A stretch of 64,000 bases of DNA from Metellina segmentata. Its lineage: Eukaryota; Arthropoda; Arachnida; Araneae; Tetragnathidae. The stretch spans positions 83,121,627 to 83,185,626 of the forward strand of contig OX375878.1 in NCBI GenBank assembly GCA_947359465.1. Reading direction: 5' to 3'. Below, in pieces: positions 1-12,600 of the stretch (position 1 is the first letter of the stretch; the number at the start of each line of letters is the position of its first letter). The position numbers and the translations under genes are program-made. Below the pieces are notes generated by a model that worked only from the letters and a program-made list of their open reading frames with translations, made no database searches and was not told the DNA's origin.

Positions 1-408
1 TTGACTACAGCTATAGATGTAACTGGTACGATTCTTTCTTGGCGCTGTTCTTATAATTTTCATGGTACAATTGCTGTACTGGCTGCAGTCTAAATTCTAT
101 TCTTTGTGTAATTCTTATAACTTTTAAGGCTGCTATACTGGCCATAGTCTAAATTATTTTGTGGCGTGATCAAGGTACAACTGCTGTACTGGTAGTAGTC
201 AAAAGGTTAAAGTAGCATCCTTTAGCCTTTCAAGTTTTCAAAAGTTTTTTAATGAAAACCGTTTTTTAAACTTGAAAGTACTTTTAGTAAATAAATTGCT
301 CATTCATACTTTCAAGATTCTATAAGAAAAAACAGTACTAGATCATTGGATCAGCTTAGTTTGTATTTCTGGTAATTGATATTTCATGATCTTCCAAAAC
401 TTTTTCAG
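1..408. repeat. Intron 5' of first PLBD exon with degenerate tandem repeats
   Basis: Bases 1-205 hold about three diverged repeats of a unit like GGTACAATTGCTGTACTGGC followed by AGTC (near 64, 127 and 173). From 206 to 408 there is AT-rich intron ending in the splice acceptor. No upstream PLBD exon was recognised. Confidence 0.5.
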
Positions 409-623
409 AATTTTGAATATCATGGGTGACTTGATAGATTTGGAGGTGGTTTTAAATAAAAAGCAGCAAAAACCATTTGGAAGTGGATCGTGTTCAGCCT
501 TGGTTAAAGTTCTACCTAATAATAAGGATTTATATTTTTCTCACGATACATGGACAACTTATAGTAGCATGTTGCGTATTTTAAAGAAATACAGTTTGAA
601 ATTTCACACAGCATTAGCTGAAG
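409..623 (+). CDS. PLBD2: PLBD exon with the self-cleavage cysteine
   Basis: Acceptor CTTTTTCAG precedes 409, and the exon enters at the third base of a codon. It encodes [27 protein letters not shown] (catalytic/cleavage Cys), LYFSHDTW and [10 protein letters not shown]. The end at 623 is set by phase with the next exon: GAA G joins GT to give Glu-Gly. The bases after 623 are ATAAGA, not GTAAGA; reading on meets an in-frame TAA at 635-637. Confidence 0.8.
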
Positions 624-3600
624 ATAAGAATAATTAAGGAGTTAAAATTTGCATTTATCCCTTTCAACTCTTAATATTTCAACTTGTTCTCAAGTTTGTT
701 GAATGGAATTTTGTTAGAACTATGTATATTTGAGATAGAGAATTTCTAGTAAATAAAATTATTTTTCCTCATTTTTTATTCTGTTGTTCCATTGGTGCTT
801 TTAAAATTTAAAATCGTTTGTATTAAAATATAAATATCCAGGAAAGAGAGACAGAATTGATTTTAAATTTCAATTTCCTTTTGGTATATTGTTTTATGAT
901 ATTACTGCAATTTTTTCTTGTGAATTTTAAACCTCACCAAATATTAAACGGTTCAGACAGTACAATGCAAAAAATTTATCTATAATAAATCTAAATAAAT
1001 AAATCTAAAAAAATAATAATAAATCTAAATTGTGCTCAATCATGGCAAATGTCAATGATCCAAATGCTGTCTTAGAACATGTTGGCAGTCTTACAAAGTT
1101 ACAAAGATGGGAAAATGAGGAGAGACTAACTGACTACAAGAACATACTGTGCATATTATCTAGATTTACAAATACGAATACAAATATTGACGACCAGCTA
1201 CAGGCTCGAGCCCAACAAGGCTGGTCCTTTGTTTATGAATTCCCCAATTCCCACTGACTATCCAATTGTATCTTAAATTCGTACACTCTCTTTGGATTAA
1301 CTATATTTTCTGGCAACGCGTTCCAACTGTCTATTACCCTATTAAAGTAGTAGTTTTTCCTTAAATCCAGATTAAAAAGAGTAAGAAATGCTAGTTTGAG
1401 TAAGAAATTAAGTAAGTTTGAGTAAGAAATGTAAGGTAGGGGGAGTAGTCTTGAAGTTACCCATTGCTCATGGCAAACACTATTAATCAATCATTGCAAG
1501 AAACCATTTAAAACTGAAAAAAATGTGGCATCAGCAGTCCCTGGTTTTGGTTTTTCACAGGGAAAATTAAGGACTAAATAGAAACTGATGTCTCACTCAG
1601 ATATTTTGTTTAAAAAAATCATTGATTTTACTTCAGGGTAGTATACTTTTTTTGGCTGGACTACCTTGGGACTCGATGCCACTGTAAGCAATAAGTACCT
1701 TGTGATATCAATAAGAAATGAAGACAGTGTATGTTTTTATAGTTGTAAAAAAAGCCCCTTTAGATGTTTATTCCAACATTTATATTAGTTTGCAACATTT
1801 ATCTATATATGGATACACTTTAGTTGATATGTTCCGAGTTGTCTTTAAATTGGTATATTTAAATAGGTTCTCCAATCATTCCTGGCCATACGTGTACGTT
1901 TTCTTCATATCCTGGTTTAATATTTTCTCAAGATGATTTTTATCTTATCTCATCTGGTCTTGTAAGTAGTCAATCAGAGCTGAATTTTCTTTAAAATTTT
2001 TAGGATCATGTAAGCTCACATAAAACATTTTCCTCAATTTGAAAACTTTAATTTTAATAGTTTATAATGTATTAAAGGTTTATGTGTTATTTATCCTAAA
2101 TATTTTTTAAGATTCATCTTAGAGTTATTTTTAGTAGTAATTTATTTCACAATAACATAAATAGTATTGAATGAAGTATTTTAAATGGATCATGCAAAAG
2201 TATATACAAACAATTAACTCGGTGAAAATAATATTTCTGCATTCAAAATATAAATAATCTAGTATTCCATCTCATATATAGTAACCCGTAAAGAATAAAG
2301 TAAAATACATGTGTATTAGTATATACTGTTAGCAGATTGTTAGTATACTAGTTACAGCTTGAATTTCCAAAAAATAATAAATCCTAACATATGTGTTATG
2401 CATTTTAAAATTTTTAGTGTGTTCTGTTAAGGTTGATGTTGAAAGCTGTTTTAAAGTATGTTATGAATTATTAAAAACTGACAAGAAGAGTTAATTATTT
2501 CATTCAGAAAGTAATATTTAATTTCATATGGCATTAAAGACGTTTAAAAAAACTTAGCCTTTAATAAATTAGTCCTAATAACTGATAATTTAATAACTGC
2601 ACTTAATGGAAAGATGGAATTAATTTTAAAAATAAATAACCTATATCCTCCTTTAATTTTTTGTCTGTAACAATTAATTTTCACAAGACATCTATGCTGT
2701 GCTTTCTTTGCACTATATTTGTGAGTTATACAAATGTATTTAGCCATGAATTTATTACCAGGCAGTCGTGGAAACAACTATTCATAATGGAAATGCAAAC
2801 TTGTGGCAATATGTAAAACCTGATGGAACGATTTTAGAATGGCAGAGAAACATTATTGCAAATAGATTAGCCAAGAATGGAAAACAATGGACAGATCTCT
2901 TCAGCATCATGAACAGTGGCACGTTAGTGACCTTGTGGATTATTTCTATCTCATTATGACAGAACGATATTTTGTGTAGTTTTATTCTAATCAGTCATAG
3001 AATCATCATGGTATAAAAACTAATAACCCTTAGTTCAACATGATCTGGGTTTGAATCCCTGTGTAGGCATTGTTGTTGATGGGGGGGGGGGGGTCAAAAT
3101 TCCCTTTAAGCTGCAAGTTTCTGTCTAATTAGTCCTCACTTAGCAAGAAATGACCTTAAAGCAGGGCTCGAAATACCCAGGTGCACTGTGCACATGAAAA
3201 TAAAATTGTGCATCTAATTGTGCATAATAAAATTGTGCATCTAATTAGGTGCACACGGTGCACCCAACGTTAAAAAAAAAGAGGGGAACGTGTTTTATGT
3301 TATTTTGATGTTTGAACAAAATATTAGTATCGACATCTTTCGCTCTAAAGGAACGTAATTACAATTCCTAAATACGCACTGAGCGAAAACATAATCGCTG
3401 TGCCGTAACAGGTTTCTACAGAACAAAGGTTTACTTATGTCACTGCCACCAGAACTTTCCGATGATCGAAACAGTTTCCAGATGGCTCTGTTAAAGCGAC
3501 TGTCGCGACAGCCGTGCGCCGTAGAATTTCGATGTGTTAAAATATTTTTTATTTGCTGTCTACTACGAACAAATATAAACATATTCGAATAAAACGGTAG

Positions 3601-6600
3601 TTTACATTACATTAATGCTCTTATATTACGTTTTTTTTTAAATGTGCAACTAACATATAACCTGTGCACCTAATTTAAATACTTAGGTGCACAGCGTGCA
3701 CCTGTATTAAAAAATGTATTTCGAGGCCTGCCTTAAAGGTACAAAACAAACCAACTATGTAATAGCATTAAAATTGGCAAGATTATTTAGATTCTAAAAA
3801 TCTAATCTGACTAGGGTGCCAATGATGCTCAAGTTAAACACTCAATGTAGAATAAATTAAAAAAAAAGAAGGTGATTAACTCAGGGCTCGAAATACCCAG
3901 GTGCACTGTGCACCTAATTTTTTCCCTCTAGGTGCATGCAGTGCACCTATCGATAAAAAAAAAAGTGGGGGAAACGTATTTTATGTTATTTTGATGTCTG
4001 AACAAAATATTAGTATCGACTTCTCTCGCTCTAAGGAACGTAATTAAAATTCCTAAATACACACTATGCGAAAACTTTAATTCAGAAAATGCTATGTTGC
4101 AATGAAGGAAAAACACAAAAAGAAGGATGGACACTAAACCTTATAGGTAAAGATCTGCCAAAAATGTAGACGTGTCTGATTGCCCACCAATGTTTGATGA
4201 TGACTGAATATTTGTAAGTAATAATTTCACAGATAAAAAAATGTTTAAATATTTTTATTTACTATCTACTTGTAACATACCCAACTAATGAAGTAGTTTA
4301 CATTACATAAATGCTCTTATGTTACGTTTTTTTAAAATCTGCTACTAAAATATAATCTGTGCACCTAATTTAAAAATGTAGGTGCGCAAGGTGCACCTGT
4401 ATTAAAAAATTTATTTCGAGGCCTGGATTAACTGATGTTTAATAATCTTTTATCAATTACATTTATGTTCAATTTCTATTGTATGTATGTTACTCGCAAG
4501 ATTTGATATACATAGTAATTTTTACTTTAGCATAAATAAAGTAGACTTTTTTAATTTGTTGCTACAGTAGTTTTTGCTTTATTGTGTGTTAACACTAAAT
4601 AAAGTAGAACTTGATATCTTAATAATCCTTTTCAACGAAATAGTGGATGATTATTTATTTTGGCTGTCAGATTTTTAGTGTTTCATCCTGTTGATTGATA
4701 TGTTTAATAGATACAATTTCTTTTTTACACAAATCCTAAAGTATTGCATTAGAATAAAAGGATCATGATAAAATTATTCCAAGTTACACATATTTTGATT
4801 ATTTGTTGATAGTTGACTGTCCTACAGTAATAAAAATTACATTTCAATTTTAAATGAATTTGACAAGAAATGTAAATTAATAACTTAATTCAGAAAATAA
4901 GACAACTTTCATCAAGACATTTGCTCTTAAGTTAACCAAACACATAAAATAATAATTAATTAATGTGTCAGTCATTTCCATCAAAATTAAGGAAATGTAA
5001 ACTATAAATTTTCAAAATTATTCTGGAAAATTGGTATATAATGTTAACTTTATTTTTTCATCTTGGCTATAAAGTTAGTTGCTGTTTAAAATATTAAATT
5101 TTTATGTGTAACTTGATTAAGACCGTTTAAAAAAAATAGTAATACAACTGATATTTACTGAAGTTTTGTGTAATGTTGAACTTGCACAAGGGACATTTTC
5201 ACGGTAGGGGAAGGACAAGAATCATGAATAATGTTTCTAAACTTCAACTATTTTATTTCTGAAAAGCTGTACTTTTATAATTTTTAATTTCCTTTTATTA
5301 AAATTTTACCTTTTTGTTGCAATTTTAAAATTGCGTGCTTAACTTTTTAGGTACAATAATCAATGGATGGTGTTAGATTATAAGAAATTTAAGCCTGGAA
5401 AACCCTTACAGGATGGATTATTGTGGGTTTTAGAACACATGCCGTAAGTATTTTGTAAACTTGCATATTGTTTTCTAATTGTTTAAAACTGGAAAATATT
5501 TTAAACTTATCATTATATGTTTCGAGTAAAAAGCAAACTTATTTAATATTTCTTTTGGGGTGGGAAGAAAATGTTATTAATAAAATGGAAATATATATAA
5601 GATTGTATCTATTGGGTTAATATTCTATTTTTGAGGTGTAGCCTCTTAACAAATCTATCCTTAAAAGGTTATTTATACATTGTGGCAAGATAGAGTTGTA
5701 CATTGTACAAATAATACCTTTTTAATCTACACATTTATTGTTTATGAGGAATTAGCATTCAACTAAATATTCCATTAGAAGGAACCATTTTTTATCAAGA
5801 AGCTGTAAAATTGAAAGTAATTTGTTGCATTTTTATTTGTAAGCTCTAGGTACAACTAAATAAGAGTTTTTGTAAAACTTACTGTATAATAGGGGGGAAA
5901 TATAATCACAAGTAGAACATTTGAACAGCTAATTGCATTAAATAAACACCGTAAAACAAAAGTGCTTCCAATGTATCATAGCATTTCAAAATGGTAATCA
6001 CTTCTTAATAATTAAACAATACTTTTTTTACACATGCAGTGTTCATAAAACTCATTGAATAGATTTGTTATGAGTTCACATGCAGGGTTTGTCTGTAAAG
6101 TAATGAGACTGGCCGGTATGCACCGCTCCAGTTGGCATCAATGCGCTTCCTGGCGTCAGGATTTGTGTTTTTTTTTATTGGGGGGGGGGAAGAGGTCTAA
6201 GCTAAGCAACGCACCGGGCAGCAGTCGCGTCCAAGCTCTGACACAGTGAGGATCACGGGAAGCGCAAAAGCTGTTTTTGCGGAAAGCGTCAAAACTGGAG
6301 CGTTCACTGGAGCAGCGCTACGTGATTACATTTTTCTTTCACCTGGGCTAAACCGCTTCCGAGATGCTTGCCTTGGTTAAAGAGGCCTACAAAGATGCAG
6401 CCCTGTCAAGGGCTCTGGTGGTTCAGTGAGTTCAAGAATGGATGGGAGACCGTTAAAGACATGGAGCAATCTGGACGCCCTTCAACGAGTGGTTTGGACA
6501 AAAATGTGGCCAAAGTAAAAAATCTTCTGTACTCTGACTAATCTTCGAGTGCAAGATTAATCGCTGAAGACCTCAACATGTGCAAGATAACAGTTCACAA

Positions 6601-9600
6601 AATTATTTCTGAAAATTTGAACACGAGGAAGGGTGTGCAGCGTAGGAATTGCGTTGGCAGCGGTGTATCGATGCCCAAGGAGACTATTTTGAAGACTTTT
6701 AACAATATGTACCGATCGTATCAATAAATTCTTTTTACCAGACCCAGTCTCATTACTTTACGGACAAACCCTGTAGTTTCCTATTATATTTTTACCAAAT
6801 TATAGTGCACTGAGCTTCCTTTTATTTGCAGTTCATTTATATATTAATTTATATTCACAATTATTGAAGCGCTTTTATTTTACCTGCTCTATTATACCAA
6901 TTTATTTAAATGAATTTGTATAGGGGATATTTGCATTGGGATGATGTTACCGATGTCTTAAGACGGCAAAGTTACTGGCCTTCTTATAATGTTGCGTAAG
7001 TGTTTGTATGTGTTACTACTTTGATTATTACTATTATTTCTGAAACTAATATGCTTTTAAGGTGCTGTCTAATTTGTAATAAATTTTAAAATTATCTTAA
7101 TGAATTTGCATATGTAGTTTCTTGCAAGTAAATTATTTAATATAATGTTTTGAAGAATTTTTTATAAACATATTTGTATTTTATTTTCCAAGTAATTTAA
7201 GATTATTACCTAGAAATATTAACACTTATTTTAATGTCCTTCTGTTACTTTTAGTTAAGAAGTCATTAGTATTTCTTTGTTAAGACTACTTAAGTCCTAC
7301 TATTCAAAACTCATTTTCCTGGATAAAGATTAATATGCACTGAATATAATAGTAAATATTATTTTCATTTGCCTATATCAGTTAAGTTATGTTTAGTAAA
7401 ATTTTTAAGTTAAATCTGTCCAACTACAGCTAATTTGAGGACTGCAAGACGTATACAAGGACTACACCCAAAATAATATTAATTCCCTCTGCAAAAGCAG
7501 CAACTTAAAAAATGTTTTTCCTAGGAAACCATTTAAAAAGTTGAATACATGGAATACATAAAGCGCTAGATTGTTAGTCGCCATAAATTTGATGCTTAAA
7601 CGATTTCAGTGTCTAATATTTTACAGGAGATGGACTTGCAAGTTGGGTCCTTTATAATTATTCAAAATCGACTTGATTTAGTTATTACACTCTTTCAGTT
7701 TGAATGTGATATGAGGATAGTTTAAAAATGTTTCTTAAATTTGTAACCAACAAAACATTTTACTTTGGAAACCAAATTCAGTAACAATAGAAAGACATTC
7801 ATATATAATTTTGAAACGCAGTCCTCTCAATATTAAAATATTTATTAGTCTGTCTCATGAGATTGAAGGATTCACTCTTGTAGAAGTCCGTGCCTTATAT
7901 ATGTTTACTAGCCACTGCATGCCACTAACCACACATATTGTATTTAAAAACACCATCTTAATGTTTTATGTTTGTTATTTAAAATCTTTGTAATTTGCTA
8001 AAGGGTAGTTTAGGCTGTTCATCCCAGTTTATTAAATAATCCTAATTTCGATATCTTCAATGATTAGCAATGGTTTCTGTGATCAAGATTCCCTGGAAGA
8101 GAGATGGGGCCAAAGGAGACGGTTCCCTAATTTTGCATTTTCCCTTTAACCATTGGAATGCACCAATAGAGGATGTTAGCTGAGTAATAAAGGTTATATT
8201 ACTTTGGGAATAGTTTTACACTGAAACTTCACAACCAATCACCAATGTTCAGGAGCATTGACCCTTAAAGATCGCCATCCTCAAATCAATTGGTTGACTA
8301 TGTGTATGTCACAAGATGCAGTTATCATTAGGAATAGTGTTGTAGCTTTCGTTTTGTAGACCTGAAGAAATGGTGTAGAGAACAGTGAGGAAACTGAAGT
8401 TAAGGTTTTAAAGATGAAGGTGGGAACTATAAAAGATTCATCATTGTTATTTTTAGCCCCTCTGCACACCTAGGACAGAAAGAATGGGTATTTATTTGTA
8501 GCCCATGTTATACCTACAGGATTATAAACAAGTGTGCCAAATTTGGTATGGATTGGTCAAATGGTGTAGATTTGTATACAGATCAGTCTGCTTTGTATAC
8601 AAATAAATGTTAAAAGAAAAAGTTAATTAAAAAAAAATTATTATTTTGACAATTTTTAGTAAAGAAAGGATTAATTTGATTCAAAGGAAAAGTATAAAAA
8701 ATAAATATTGATTATCTCGAAGGTGTGATTTAATGCAAAAGTTATTTATATATACCAGAATAACAGAACAAGGGGCCATGGGTATAAATTGAATAAGACA
8801 CATTTTAATCGGGATTTAAGGAAAAACTACTACTTTAATAGGGTAATAGACAGTTGGAACGCGTTGCCAGAAAAATAGTTAATTCAAAGGGAGTGTACGA
8901 ATTTAAGACACAATTGGATAGTCAGTGGGAATTGGAGAATTCATAAACAAAGGACCAGCCTTGTTGGGCTTAAGCCTGTAGCTGGTCGTCAATATTTGTA
9001 TTTGTATAACATATAAAGATAAATTCTCAAATAATTGAAAGAAATATAATTAACAAATTATGAAAAAAGTAGTAAAAATAATTTTATAAAATCACAAGAC
9101 ATGGCTCATCTTTTATCCATGTTTGTAAAACATCTGTTCTCTATTACAAGTATTTGGATGTAAACACATGCACATCAGTCAGCCATTTCCTGAACTTTTT
9201 GTGTACAAAATAAACCGTGCTGACCTAGCATTATGCAATAGGTGCTAATATTTAAAATGTACTATTAATCTCAATATTGATACATTATTGATATGGAAAT
9301 TCCCAAATACTTGTTTTTTAGTTATAATTTTATCTTTAATTGACTGAAACCCATGCATACCAGTTCGAAACCACTGCTACATGGAATGAAACAAAATTGA
9401 AATGCAAGGAAAATATAAAATAATATGAAATCTTAGTTAATAGTTACTTCTATTATAGAAAAAGTACACATCCATTACATGTTTAGATTGATACAAATAG
9501 CTAATTATAGGCTGTTCTTTGCACACAATGTTAATGGGGGTATAAAAACAAATCGTTTAGTAATTTTCCAATGCAATCTCTAAAGTAGATATGATTCAAC

Positions 9601-12600
9601 AAATTTGTTTAAAATGTAGAAAAATGCAAATAATTCAGATACTTAGAACATTTTTTATTGTCTTATCATTTCGAAACAATAGTTGGACACCTTGCTTATT
9701 GTTATGCGAATAAGTTATATTTTGTTTTCAAACAATTAAAGAAAATCATTCCCACTGTCAAAAGGAATTAAATAAGTGATGTTCATTAACATTGGCACTC
9801 CCCATATTTTTTAATTGTCAATATTAAATAATAGGAGTAGGTACTCGAGTGGCAGGTGACAAAAATTGGGAAACAATATTACATATTTATTTACTTTACT
9901 GAAGTTCTTTGCATATAAAGTTCACCAAACGTGTTTCAATGCAACAGAAATATTCTAGCCCTCTAGCTAATATTCATGCATTATTGATATTGATTCACTT
10001 CTCGGTAAATTATCAGTGACAAGCATTTGAGAGGTATAATCTATAAAACACAAGACGGTGATTTTGACGTCAAATTCAGGATAAATCTTTGTAGCAAAAT
10101 ACTTTTGTACATTGTTTAAAGACTTAAGTTACGGAATTCTAGAGAACTGGTATTTCTATATAGAAAATGGTACATTGATCTTATAACCTTATTGGATGTA
10201 GATGACTACCCGACTCGAGAAACATTGAATGTGTTCCCTAGTAGAATTTCCCAATCTCCTATAAAAAAAATTATGTTTATTTTATCATTTTAGAGACCAT
10301 TTTAATCTAAACCAATTACAAAGGAATGTTTAAAAAAATTGAAATTATTTTGTATTTATAGGTACTTTAAAGATATTTTTAACATGAGTGATGCTGAAGT
10401 AAATGTTAAAAAGTATGGTGATTTCTTTACTTATGATCGAGCACCTAGAGCTTTGATTTTTGCTAGGGATCAAGGTAAAGTTACAGATATCCCAAGCATG
10501 ATCAGATTGATGAGGTTTGTTTCATACCATTTTTCTTATCTTATTATTGAGAAATGTAGTATGAATATTCTATATGCTTGCATAATGTACTTTGTATTCT
10601 TTTACTCCGTTAAATATAATGGTTTGTATCAGGGTGTCAAGATTTAAATCATTTGATTTAAATCAACGATTAAAATAATGATTTTAATCAAATGATTTTT
10701 AAAAAAATCATTGATTTAAATCACAACCAATCTTACATTTTTATAACTAAGTAAATACACCCTAGAAAAATTACAGAATTTTTCAAATGCTTTGAACTTT
10801 CTGCACTCGTGGTTATTTCAGCACTAATGGCTACACCTTGTACTGGTGAGCTTTTAAAAAAATGTTTGTCACTGGACATTTCCAAATAATCTGAGGTGTC
10901 TATGGACTAAGTAATCTGTTGAGTGTTGAGTCAGGGATTCTGCCTAACAGCAAAGTAAAAAAATAAGTTGACATCTATTTGAAAGTTTTTACAATGTTCA
11001 TGCATAATTTTATGTTACAAACAAAAAAGGATTCAAAGATAAAGCAATAGGCCTACTTCTACGTAAATGTCAAGACAGCGAAAGAAAATCCCCACATAAT
11101 AGGCCTAGACTACTTGTTACCCCTTTAATTGATTGACCAATGGCTTAGCTATAGTGATTTTTCAACTACTTTTTTTTAACTGAGACATAAATACAAAATA
11201 GCACAATTAATGTGATTAATAATTTATTAAATAAAAAATTCAACTGAGCTTTCTATTTGAAAGGATGAAAGTTTAAACACTATGAACATCTTTTATTTTG
11301 CAAAATGCACCCTGAAGCAGTCACTTTCACTTTAAGAGTAGTGACCCATAACAAATATTTACTTAATCAGACTAATTTAGGTCTCACTTACACTTAATGA
11401 TATATTTGTTAACATGATGATTTTAATTTACTCAAGAAAAACTATGTAGGATGTCAACTTGTTTTAAAGTTAAACAAATGTTTTACCTTTTGCTCTTGTT
11501 TTGAAAATTCATTTTTTAAATGTATTACCATGTAACACACAATGATATTTAGCAAAATAAATATTAATTTACCATATCACAAATTCCGATTGTTTACTTA
11601 AATAAATGTTGGTTTACATGTCATGTCAGAAACTCAATTTTTTATTTAACAAATTTATAGGCCAAACAGAAATTTAAATTAAAAAAATCCGATTTTTGAT
11701 TTTAATCAAATAAAACCGATTTAAATAAAATAAATCCGATTAATTGATTAAAAAAAAATCATGATTTTTTTACACCCTGGTTTGTATTGTCATACTGGGT
11801 TTGGTTGGCATTGTCATACTGGGTTTTAATTGCAGGCTCAAATACTAAAAAAAATTACATTTACTTACTTTTCATTAACACTTTTTAGAAGTTCCAGTGT
11901 GGTGATTCAGATGACTTAGGCTTTAGTGTTGTAAGTATTTAACAGTCCGTTAAAGATTAGTGGATGTGATAAGCATATGCTTTGATCAAATGTGACCTGT
12001 CAGTGAAATTTATATATTTTTAAACTTTATTAGGGATTTTCTTTCAAAGATCATTAAATTGATCAGTTACGTGTGATGAAATAAAATCCAGGAATGCATC
12101 AATGGATATAATCTTTCTACTCATTATTATATTGTTTCCACGATGAATTAAATTTTGCACTTGTCATTTTAAGAATTTGTTTTAACTTTTACATATTTTC
12201 TCTAATTTTCCAAGGAGGTCATAGCTTTACTATTACATACATTAAATGTTCACTATTAAATGTGTTAGATAGTAATTCAAAAATAGTAATCTAATGGGAA
12301 AATATAACTAATAATTTTTAAATGCAGTTAAAAACAATTTGAAAACTTGGCTAATTATTTCACAGTAATTATGAGTGTTAGTGCATATTTTAGAAAAAAA
12401 AAATTAATTGGTTGTAGATTTTCTAACAAGTCATATCTGCATCTTGAAAGGATTAAGAATATATTTCCAATATAAATGTTTATTTTAAAATTTCAAAGTA
12501 CTTTTTATGTACTAAATATTTTGTATTCTTAATGCCACATTTCTGAATGTTACAGGTACAATGACTTTACTAATGATCCACTATCACGGTGCAATTGCAC

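Noticed and set aside
2762..2959. The ORF running past 2922
   Set aside because: Homology stops at NSGT and GTTAGT at 2923 is the donor; the extra codons are intron read-through.
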